This document shows, one piece after another, positions 5,818 through 13,831 of a DNA stretch of 13,831 nucleotides; position 1 is the stretch's first letter; the number at the start of each line of letters is the position of its first letter. This DNA is from an uncultured Actinomycetes bacterium (GTDB taxonomy: Bacteria > Actinomycetota > Actinomycetes > Mycobacteriales > Mycobacteriaceae), in the NCBI GenBank assembly GCA_903911165.1, contig CAIWCQ010000309.1:1-13831 (forward strand), read 5' to 3'. Made by a program: the position numbers and the translations under genes. Below the pieces are notes generated by a model. The model searched no databases. It was not told the origin of the DNA and saw only the letters and a list, made by a program, of their open reading frames with translations.

Positions 5818-6993
5818 TCATCGGGCCAGTGCGCTCAGTCCGGTAACAGCGTCGAAGACGTTCAATCGGGTGGTGTCCAGCGCCAACTCGACCGGTTCGC
5901 CCGTCCTGGCGCTTGACTCAGCCGAAACCCTTGCCACGAAACGGTTCTCGCCGAAACCCGACCCATCGCCCGCTTCGGTAGAGAGTTCCGCCAACTGCGT
6001 CGAGCGCACGCCGGGGCCGCCGGTGGAGAAGTACACATACTTGTCCGCGCCCAACGACTCGACCAGGTCGGCGGTGACACCGAGGGTCAGATACCGAGAT
6101 CTTTCCTTCGCGTCGATCAGCGTGGCGTCCTCGAAGTGTTCGGGGCGCACACCCACGATCAGGTTCGTGATGCCGGCATTGCGGGCCAGCACGCTGCGTA
6201 GCGTGCCATCGAGCGATACCTGGCCGATCGGCAGTCGCAAGCCTGTTTCGGTCAGCGTTGCCGGGAAGAAGTTCATCGCCGGAGAGCCGATGAAGCCGGC
6301 GACGAACAGGTTGGCGGGGGTGTTGTATAACTCCGCCGGGGTGCCGATCTGCTGGGCTTCGCCGGCCCGCAGTACCACCACTCGGTCACCGAGGGTCATC
6401 GCCTCGGTTTGATCATGGGTGACGTAGACGGTGGTGGTGCCCAGCCGGTTCTGCAACCGAGCGATCTCGCCGCGCATCTGCACCCGCAACTTCGCGTCGA
6501 GGTTGCTCAACGGCTCGTCCATCAGAAACACCTTGGGCTTGCGCACGATCGCCCGCCCCATCGCAACCCGCTGGCGCTGACCGCCGGAGAGTTGAGAGGG
6601 CTTGCGGTCCAACAGGCCGGTCAGATCGAGGACGGTGGCGGTCTCGGCGACCCTAGCCTCGATCTCGGATTTGCCCATCTTGGTCAGGGTGAGCGGGAAG
6701 GCGATGTTCTGGCGCACCGTCATGTGCGGGTAGAGCGCGTAGGACTGGAACACCATCGCAATGTCACGATCGCGCGGCGCCTTCTCGTTGACCCGCTGAT
6801 CGCCGATACGCAGTTCGCCGGAACTGATGTCCTCCAGTCCGGCAATCATGTTCAAGGTGGTGGACTTTCCGCATCCGGACGGCCCGACCAGGATCACGAA
6901 CTCGCCGTCGGCGATGGTGAGGCTGAGGTCGCGCACTCCGGTGGCGCCGTCGGGATAGATCTTGCTGACGTGGTCCAGAACGATTTCGGCCAT
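5818..6993 (-). CDS. sugC: SugC, ATPase of the trehalose importer LpqY-SugABC
   Basis: 391 residues, a MalK/UgpC-type ABC ATPase. Walker A GPSGCGKST at 37-45, Q-loop Gln83 (FQSYALYPHMT), signature LSGGQRQR at 135-142, Walker B VFLMDEP at 155-161, D-loop SNLD, H-loop His193 (YVTHD). The C-terminal third (from about 240) is the OB-fold/TOBE regulatory domain, including VGVRPEHF. It powers re-import of trehalose set free from trehalose monomycolate, working as a homodimer under SugA and SugB. It begins 11 bp after the sugB stop with ATG 6993; upstream is only a weak GGGG, so coupling within the operon is likely. The stop is 13 nt from the first repeated GTG of the following 17-bp array. Confidence 0.96.
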   Translation of the reverse strand: MAEIVLDHVSKIYPDGATGVRDLSLTIADGEFVILVGPSGCGKSTTLNMIAGLEDISSGELRIGDQRVNEKAPRDRDIAMVFQSYALYPHMTVRQNIAFPLTLTKMGKSEIEARVAETATVLDLTGLLDRKPSQLSGGQRQRVAMGRAIVRKPKVFLMDEPLSNLDAKLRVQMRGEIARLQNRLGTTTVYVTHDQTEAMTLGDRVVVLRAGEAQQIGTPAELYNTPANLFVAGFIGSPAMNFFPATLTETGLRLPIGQVSLDGTLRSVLARNAGITNLIVGVRPEHFEDATLIDAKERSRYLTLGVTADLVESLGADKYVYFSTGGPGVRSTQLAELSTEAGDGSGFGENRFVARVSAESSARTGEPVELALDTTRLNVFDAVTGLSALAR

Positions 6994-7004
6994 AGAGAAC
7001 CCCG

Positions 7005-7835
7005 CTACCCCTTCACCGCGCCGGAGGTCAGCCCGGCAACGATCTTTCGTTGGAAAATCAGAACAAAGATGATGATCGGGATGGTGATGACCATCGCACC
7101 CGCGGCGATCGATCCGGTCGGCTCCTCGAACTGCGAACTGCCGCTGAAGTTTGCGATCGCTACCGGCGCGGTGATGGCCGCCGTGGTTGCGGTCAGCGAC
7201 AACGCCAATAGCAGGTCATTCCACGCGAAGATGAACACCAGGATGGCGGCGGTGACGATCCCCGGCGCGGCCAGCGGCGCGATCACCCTGCGGAACGCCT
7301 GAGCCGGCGTAGCACCGTCCATCTTGGCGGCCTTCTCCAGATCGCGCGGAATCTCACGGAAGAACGCCGCGAGGATGTAAATCGCCAACGGCAGAGCGAA
7401 GGCGATGTAGGGGATGATCAGACCTGCCCAGGTGTCGAACAGGCCGATCCGCCGCTCGATGTTGAACAGCGGTGTGACAAGGGAGATCTGCGGAAACATC
7501 GCGATCAGCAGAGCGGCACCGACGAGCAGTTTCTTGCCGGCGAACTCCAGTCGGGCCACGGCGTAGGCCGCCATGCCGCCGATCACGACGGCGATGACGG
7601 TGGTGATCAGTCCGATGCCGAGGGAATTCACGAGCGCCGAGGTGAACACATCACCTTTGAAGATGCCCCTGTAGTTATCGAACGTGATCGACGACGGAAT
7701 CAGCTTTCCGTCCTTGACCGCCTGGGTGGGCTTGAGCGACAGACTCAGGATCCACAACACCGGGAGCAGCGCATAGACGATCACGAGGGTGTTGATGACA
7801 GCCCAACCGGTGGTGTGACGAGGTGTGACTGCCAT
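7005..7835 (-). CDS. sugB: SugB, permease subunit of the trehalose importer
   Basis: 276 residues, a MalG-type ABC permease with about six transmembrane helices (first at about 12-32). The EAA coupling loop is [20 protein letters not shown] at 169-188, which contacts SugC. The start is ATG 7835, one base after the sugA stop (TGACATG). A frame extension upstream to 7910 would overlap sugA by over 70 bp and is not credible. Length is close to M. tuberculosis SugB. It pairs with SugA to form the translocation pore. Confidence 0.95.
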   Translation of the reverse strand: MAVTPRHTTGWAVINTLVIVYALLPVLWILSLSLKPTQAVKDGKLIPSSITFDNYRGIFKGDVFTSALVNSLGIGLITTVIAVVIGGMAAYAVARLEFAGKKLLVGAALLIAMFPQISLVTPLFNIERRIGLFDTWAGLIIPYIAFALPLAIYILAAFFREIPRDLEKAAKMDGATPAQAFRRVIAPLAAPGIVTAAILVFIFAWNDLLLALSLTATTAAITAPVAIANFSGSSQFEEPTGSIAAGAMVITIPIIIFVLIFQRKIVAGLTSGAVKG

Positions 7836-7836
7836 G

Positions 7837-10738
<2,902 letters not shown>

Positions 10739-10785
10739 GGTGTCGCTCTCCTCCGTCGATCAACGCTGACCTGCAGCGCATAGGC

Positions 10786-10791
10786 TAGGTT
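10786..10791 (+). promoter_or_regulatory. -10 element placed for leaderless transcription
   Basis: TAGGTT (TANNNT) ends 6 nt before the ATG at 10798, the spacing expected when the transcript starts at the A of an ATG, as is common in mycobacteria. An overlapping TAGGCT (10781-10786) is an alternative hexamer. No obvious -35 was identified. Confidence 0.45.
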
Positions 10792-10797
10792 TACCGC

Positions 10798-10818
10798 ATG
10801 ACAGGTCTACCAGCATGA
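10798..10818 (+). CDS. Candidate leaderless 6-codon upstream ORF (MTGLPA)
   Basis: ATG 10798 opens six codons and a TGA (10816-10818) that overlaps the ATG of the next gene at 10815 (ATGA). The sequence GCATGACAG occurs at both starts, exactly 17 nt apart. With a -10 six nt upstream, the transcript probably begins at this ATG, so the downstream gene would be translated by termination-reinitiation. There is no Shine-Dalgarno at either ATG. Expression is not demonstrable from sequence. Confidence 0.45.
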   Translation: MTGLPA

Positions 10819-11252
10819 CAGCTGGCAGCGGTGAACCCGGGGAAACGCCCCAGAACCAGGGTTGGAACCCGGACCCGGACACCTTCGAGTACCCCGAACA
10901 GCCGGTCTACGGCGGTTACCCACCTCCACCGCAGGCGTCAGGCGGGTACCCACCACCGCCGCCGGGCTTCGCGCCCCCGCCGGAATCCGGATACCCCTAC
11001 CCGGTCGGCTACGGATATCCGACGCAGCAGGCCGGCACCAACTCGCTGGCCGTCTTCTCGCTGGTGGCCTCGGTGGTGGGTCTGCTGTGCGGACTGGGTT
11101 CGCTGGTCGGCATCGTGCTGGGAGCGATCGCGATCAGCCAAATCAAGAGGACACGCCAGGGCGGCTACGGCCTTGCGGTGGCCGGAATCGTCGTCGGCGT
11201 GGCGTCCCTGGTGATCAGTGTTGTGTGGATGACGACCTACGCCTTCAACTAG
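10815..11252 (+). CDS. Pro/Tyr/Gly-rich membrane protein with DUF4190 domain (Rv1233c-like)
   Basis: 145 residues. The N-terminal half (1-75) is low-complexity, with GGYPPPP repeated twice (33-39 and 43-49) and more Tyr-Pro pairs. Two transmembrane helices follow (about 78-105 and 116-140) joined by the short basic IKRTRQGGYGLA turn, the pattern of DUF4190 proteins (SLVASVVGLLCGLGSLVGIVLGAIAISQIKR). It is probably a small inner-membrane protein with a flexible cytoplasmic tail; the function is unknown. Its start is ATG 10815, overlapped by the stop of a 6-codon upstream frame. Its TAG stop shares the palindrome CTAG with the stop of the converging lyase gene. Confidence 0.85.
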   Translation: MTAGSGEPGETPQNQGWNPDPDTFEYPEQPVYGGYPPPPQASGGYPPPPPGFAPPPESGYPYPVGYGYPTQQAGTNSLAVFSLVASVVGLLCGLGSLVGIVLGAIAISQIKRTRQGGYGLAVAGIVVGVASLVISVVWMTTYAFN

Positions 11253-12205
11253 CCGGGCGGCACGAACCCCGGCGAAAGCCGACTCATTCCGGCGGCTCGC
11301 CCCTTGCCCACGACCACCAGGGCCATCTTGCGGCTGGCTTCGTCGATCATCTGCTCGCCCAGCATCACCGCGCCGCGCGCGCCCCCGGCTTTCGAGGTGT
11401 GCCACTCGTAGGCCTCCAGAACCAGTTCGGCGCGGTCGTATTCGTCCTGACGAGGACTGAAGATCTCGTTGCCGGCCGCGATCTGGTCGGGATGCAGCAC
11501 CCACTTACCGTCATAGCCCAGCGCCGCCGACCGCCCGGCCACCCGACGGAACGCCTCGACGTCTCGTACTTTCAGGTAGGGCCCGTCGATCGCGGCCACA
11601 CCGTGCGCACGTGCGGCGACGAGGATCGTCATCAGCACGTGGTGGTAGGCGTCGCCGATGTCGTAGCCCTCGGGTTGCTCGCCGACCACCTGGGTGCGCA
11701 TATTCAGACTGGCCATCATGTCGGCGGGCCCGAGCACCAGGGCCTGGACCCGCGGGGCAGCGGCGATCGCGTCGATGTTCCGCAGCCCGCAGGCATCTTC
11801 GATCTGCACGTCGATCCCGATCCGGCCGACCGGTAGCCCATGGCTGCGTTCCAGTTGGGTGAGCAGCAGATCCAGCGCATGCACGTGATGCGCGTCGGCG
11901 ACTTTGGGCAGCACCATGACGTCGAGGTGGGATCCGGCGGCCGACACCACCTCGATCACGTCGCGGTGCGTCCACGGCGTCGTCCAGTCGTTGACCCGGA
12001 CGCCGCGCAACTGGCCGGCCCAACCCGGCGCGGCCAGCGCCGCGCCGACCTGGGTCCGCGCCGCCGCCTTGGCGTCCGGCGCCACCGCGTCCTCGAGATC
12101 AAGGAACACCTCGTCGGCGAGCAGGCCTTTGGCCTTCTCGATCATCGCGGGGTTGCTGCCCGGAACCGACAGACAGGTTCTGCGGGGCCGATAGCGAAAG
12201 TCCAC
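11249..12205 (-). CDS. HpcH/HpaI-family CoA-ester lyase (malyl-CoA / citramalyl-CoA lyase-like)
   Basis: 318 residues. Motifs of the CitE-like TIM-barrel lyases in order: RRTCLSVPGSNPAMIEKA (substrate arginine), FLDLEDAVAP (metal-binding Glu/Asp), VRVNDWTTPWTHRD, VMVLPKV, IDVQIEDACGLRNI (second metal Glu), LVLGPADMMASL, then GYDGKWVLHPDQIAAGNEIF. Length and the extended C-terminal arm (from about 270) fit malyl-CoA or (3S)-citramalyl-CoA lyases better than the shorter CitE proteins; the true substrate cannot be told. The start GTG 12205 is chosen because AGGAG lies 7 nt upstream; an in-frame ATG at 12232 and a longer frame to 13000 have no such support. The latter is antisense to the MgtE-like gene. 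As far as can be recalled this gene is not between the Rv1233c and Rv1232c homologues in M. tuberculosis. Confidence 0.88.
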   Translation of the reverse strand: MDFRYRPRRTCLSVPGSNPAMIEKAKGLLADEVFLDLEDAVAPDAKAAARTQVGAALAAPGWAGQLRGVRVNDWTTPWTHRDVIEVVSAAGSHLDVMVLPKVADAHHVHALDLLLTQLERSHGLPVGRIGIDVQIEDACGLRNIDAIAAAPRVQALVLGPADMMASLNMRTQVVGEQPEGYDIGDAYHHVLMTILVAARAHGVAAIDGPYLKVRDVEAFRRVAGRSAALGYDGKWVLHPDQIAAGNEIFSPRQDEYDRAELVLEAYEWHTSKAGGARGAVMLGEQMIDEASRKMALVVVGKGRAAGMSRLSPGFVPPG

Positions 12206-12212
12206 CCGCAGG

Positions 12213-12217
12213 CTCCT
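12213..12217 (-). promoter_or_regulatory. Shine-Dalgarno that fixes the CoA-ester lyase start
   Basis: AGGAG on the minus strand, 7 nt before GTG 12205. It lies inside the intergenic gap to the divergent MgtE-like gene and partly overlaps that gene's candidate -10 on the other strand. Confidence 0.55.
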
Positions 12218-12222
12218 ACTCT
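12217..12222 (+). promoter_or_regulatory. Candidate -10 element for the MgtE-like gene
   Basis: TACTCT (TANNNT) ends 8 nt before ATG 12231, compatible with a leaderless or near-leaderless start. The opposing lyase transcript would have to begin inside the MgtE-like gene; a TACCCT on the minus strand at 12247-12252 is a candidate, so the two promoters would overlap. Confidence 0.3.
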
Positions 12223-12230
12223 TTGTAGTC

Positions 12231-13544
12231 ATGGCGCCGATGAACAGGGTATACGCGGCGCGGCTGGCAGGGATGGTCGTGCTGGGTCCCGATGGCGAAT
12301 CCCTGGGTCGGGTTCGCGACGTGGTGATCAGCATCGGTATCGTCCGTGAACAACCCCGTGTGCTGGGCCTCGTCGTCGAGATGACCAGCCGGCGAAGTAT
12401 TTTCGTTCCGATGCTGCGGTTGACCGCGATCGAGCCGAACGCCGTCACGCTCAACACCGCCAACCTCTCGCTACGCCGGTTCGACCAGCACCCGGGTGAG
12501 GTGCTGGTGCTGGGCCAGGTGCTCGACACCCGGGTCCGGGTCAACGACCCCGAACAGGCGCAACTGGACGGAGTCGATGTCGTGGTCATCGATCTCGGCA
12601 TTGAACAGAGCCGGACCCGGGACTGGCTGGTCACCCGGGTAGCGGTGCGCAGCGTGCGCCGCCTGGGACGCCGGTCGACCGTCACGGTGGTCCAGTGGCA
12701 GAACGTTGTGGGTCTCACGCCATCGGGCCTGGAGATGCCGGACCAGGGTGTCGCGCAACTGCTGCACCAGTTCGAAGGCCGGCGCCCGGTGGAGGTGGCC
12801 GACGCACTGCGCGACCTTCCCGCCAAACGCCGCACCGAGGTCATCAACGCCTTCGACGACGAGCGGCTGGCTGACGTGTTGCAGGAGTTGCCCGAGAATG
12901 ACCAGACCGAGCTGCTGATGGGTTTGGACACCGAGCGCGCCGCGGACGTGCTCGAGGCGATGGATCCCGACGACGCCGCCGACCTGCTGGGCGTTCTCAA
13001 TCCGACCGAGGCGGAGGCGCTGCTGCGCCGGATGGATCCGGAGGACTCCGAGCCGGTGCGGCGACTTCTGAGCCACTCCCCCTACACGGCCGGCGGCATG
13101 ATGACCTCCAACCCGGTGGTTCTCGCGCCCGACACTACGGTGGCCGAGGCACTCGCCCGGGTGCGCGATCCCGACCTGACCCCGGCGCTGGCGTCGGTGG
13201 TCTTCGTAGTGCGCCCGCCGACGGCAACCCCCACCGGCCGATATCTGGGCTTGGTTCATCTTCAGGCGCTGCTGCGGGAACCGCCGGCGAATCTGGTCAG
13301 CGGCATCGTCGACACCGACCTGCCCGCGCTGCCGCCCGACGCCCCGCTGGGGTCGGTGACCCGGCATTTCGCCGCCTACAACCTGGTTTGCGGCCCGGTC
13401 GTCGACGAGGGAAACCACCTCCTCGGCGCCGTGACCGTCGATGACGTACTCGATCACCTGCTGCCCGACGATTGGCGGGATAGCTTCGAAGAGGGCGACA
13501 CGACCGCAGAATTGCACGGCGTCGCCGGCCAGGACGCGCCATGA
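12231..13544 (+). CDS. PRC-barrel / MgtE_N / CBS-pair protein without a channel domain (Rv1232c-like)
   Basis: 437 residues, soluble. Residues about 8-80 and 85-165 look like PRC-barrel-type beta domains (GPDGESLGRVRDVVIS, GVDVVVIDLGIEQ). Residues about 175-285 form the helical MgtE_N repeat domain, with a helix roughly every 25 residues (FDDERLADVLQEL, LDTERAADVLEAM, MDPEDSEPVRRLL). TAGGMMTSNPVVLAPDTTVAEAL at 287-309 begins a CBS pair running to about 410. In MgtE channels these two domains sense cytoplasmic Mg2+, but the C-terminal five-helix pore is absent. The length matches a complete Rv1232c-type protein, so this is not a truncation. The start is ATG 12231; Met4 (12240) is possible. The stop overlaps the ATG of the DUF1003 gene (ATGA), implying coupled synthesis. 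Confidence 0.9.
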   Translation: MAPMNRVYAARLAGMVVLGPDGESLGRVRDVVISIGIVREQPRVLGLVVEMTSRRSIFVPMLRLTAIEPNAVTLNTANLSLRRFDQHPGEVLVLGQVLDTRVRVNDPEQAQLDGVDVVVIDLGIEQSRTRDWLVTRVAVRSVRRLGRRSTVTVVQWQNVVGLTPSGLEMPDQGVAQLLHQFEGRRPVEVADALRDLPAKRRTEVINAFDDERLADVLQELPENDQTELLMGLDTERAADVLEAMDPDDAADLLGVLNPTEAEALLRRMDPEDSEPVRRLLSHSPYTAGGMMTSNPVVLAPDTTVAEALARVRDPDLTPALASVVFVVRPPTATPTGRYLGLVHLQALLREPPANLVSGIVDTDLPALPPDAPLGSVTRHFAAYNLVCGPVVDEGNHLLGAVTVDDVLDHLLPDDWRDSFEEGDTTAELHGVAGQDAP

Positions 13545-13831
13545 GCGATTCCCGCCAGCGACTGGATACCCCGCGGACGTCACGGCGGCCGTCATTAAAC
13601 CTCGACTCCGACTCAGTCGGGCGGTTCAGCGAGTCGATCGCCCGGTTCCTCGGCACCGGCCGCTACCTGATGTGGCAGACCGTCCTGGTAATCGTATGGA
13701 TCACCCTGAACCTGTTCGCGGTCGGCCTGCGCTGGGATCCCTACCCGTTCATCCTGTTGAACCTGGCGTTCTCAACGCAGGCTGCCTACGCGGCGCCGCT
13801 GATTCTGCTGGCCCAGAATCGCCAGGAAAAC
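13541..13831 (+). CDS. DUF1003 membrane protein, N-terminal part (Rv1231c-like)
   Basis: 97 residues to the window edge, no stop reached. A polar N-terminus (1-30) is followed by GRFSESIARFLGTGRYLMWQ and two transmembrane helices (about 45-62 and 70-90), with the DUF1003 signature RWDPYPFILLNLAFSTQAAYAAPLILLAQNRQ at 64-95. DUF1003 proteins are small inner-membrane proteins of unknown function. Its ATG overlaps the stop of the MgtE_N/CBS gene by four bases, so the two are probably made in fixed ratio and may form one membrane complex; that partnership is inference. The remaining C-terminus lies outside the window. Confidence 0.92.
   Translation, partial: MSDSRQRLDTPRTSRRPSLNLDSDSVGRFSESIARFLGTGRYLMWQTVLVIVWITLNLFAVGLRWDPYPFILLNLAFSTQAAYAAPLILLAQNRQEN

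Noticed and set aside
10922..10972. DNA-level tandem repeat in the Pro-rich stretch of the DUF4190 gene
   Set aside because: The similarity comes from the repeated GGYPPPP peptide with codon variation, usual for such proline-rich N-termini, and not from a separate element.
12206..13000. Long upstream extension of the CoA-ester lyase frame to 13000
   Set aside because: It is antisense to the well-supported MgtE_N/CBS protein, is Ser/Arg/Thr-rich, and has no family motifs; AGGAG points to the GTG at 12205.
12471..13595. 374-codon minus-strand frame opposite the MgtE-like gene
   Set aside because: Gln/Arg/His/Val-rich antisense shadow with no recognisable domain.

Overview
The window is GC-rich chromosomal DNA from a mycobacterium, most likely a non-tuberculous (Mycolicibacterium-type) species. 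The gene order mirrors, in inverted orientation, the Mycobacterium tuberculosis stretch from Rv1231c to kgd (Rv1248c). In order it holds the kgd end, a short-chain dehydrogenase (Rv1245c-like), lpqZ, mdh, corA, sugC-sugB-sugA-lpqY, an Rv1234-like protein, an Rv1233c-like protein, an Rv1232c-like MgtE/CBS protein and an Rv1231c-like DUF1003 protein. From memory of that genome, the vapBC33 pair and PE_PGRS gene that lie between mdh and lpqZ in M. tuberculosis are missing here. Three things appear to be additional: a malic-enzyme remnant, a Suppressor-of-fused (SUFU) family gene, and a malyl-CoA/citramalyl-CoA-lyase-like gene.

Layout. Positions 1-277 (+) are the C-terminus of Kgd, converging on a small secreted DUF732-like protein (375-755, -). 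An SDR gene (845-1675, +) converges on lpqZ (about 1759-2625, -), with a five-copy 15-bp tandem repeat between them. Next are a short malic-enzyme remnant (2637-2798, -) and mdh (2810-3799, -). A 230-bp divergent spacer with a long hairpin separates mdh from corA (4030-5127, +). The trehalose-importer operon runs on the minus strand from about 10738 down to 5145, in the order Rv1234-like, lpqY, sugA, sugB, sugC, SUFU-family gene. Its joints are tight: GTGA overlap for lpqY/sugA, 1 bp for sugA/sugB, 11 bp for sugB/sugC. The sugC-SUFU joint is stretched by a perfect four-copy 17-bp repeat that copies the SUFU start codon. To the right are a DUF4190-like membrane protein (10815-11252, +), the CoA-ester lyase (11249-12205, -), and a coupled pair: a PRC/MgtE_N/CBS protein (12231-13544, +) and a DUF1003 membrane protein (13541 to the window edge).

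Functionally the window mixes central carbon metabolism (Kgd, Mdh, a decayed malic enzyme, a CoA-ester lyase), divalent-cation transport or sensing (CorA, the MgtE-like regulatory protein with DUF1003), and recycling of trehalose released during mycolate transfer (LpqY-SugABC). Most genes are ordinary. The unusual signals lie at gene boundaries. There are two independent cases where a start codon is duplicated 17 nt upstream, giving 6-codon mini-ORFs whose stop overlaps the next start. There is a malic-enzyme remnant whose stop overlaps a possible lpqZ start. Two converging gene pairs have their stop codons in a shared hairpin or a shared CTAG. No stretch longer than 300 bases lacks a gene; no tRNA, rRNA, insertion sequence, CRISPR array or prophage was seen.
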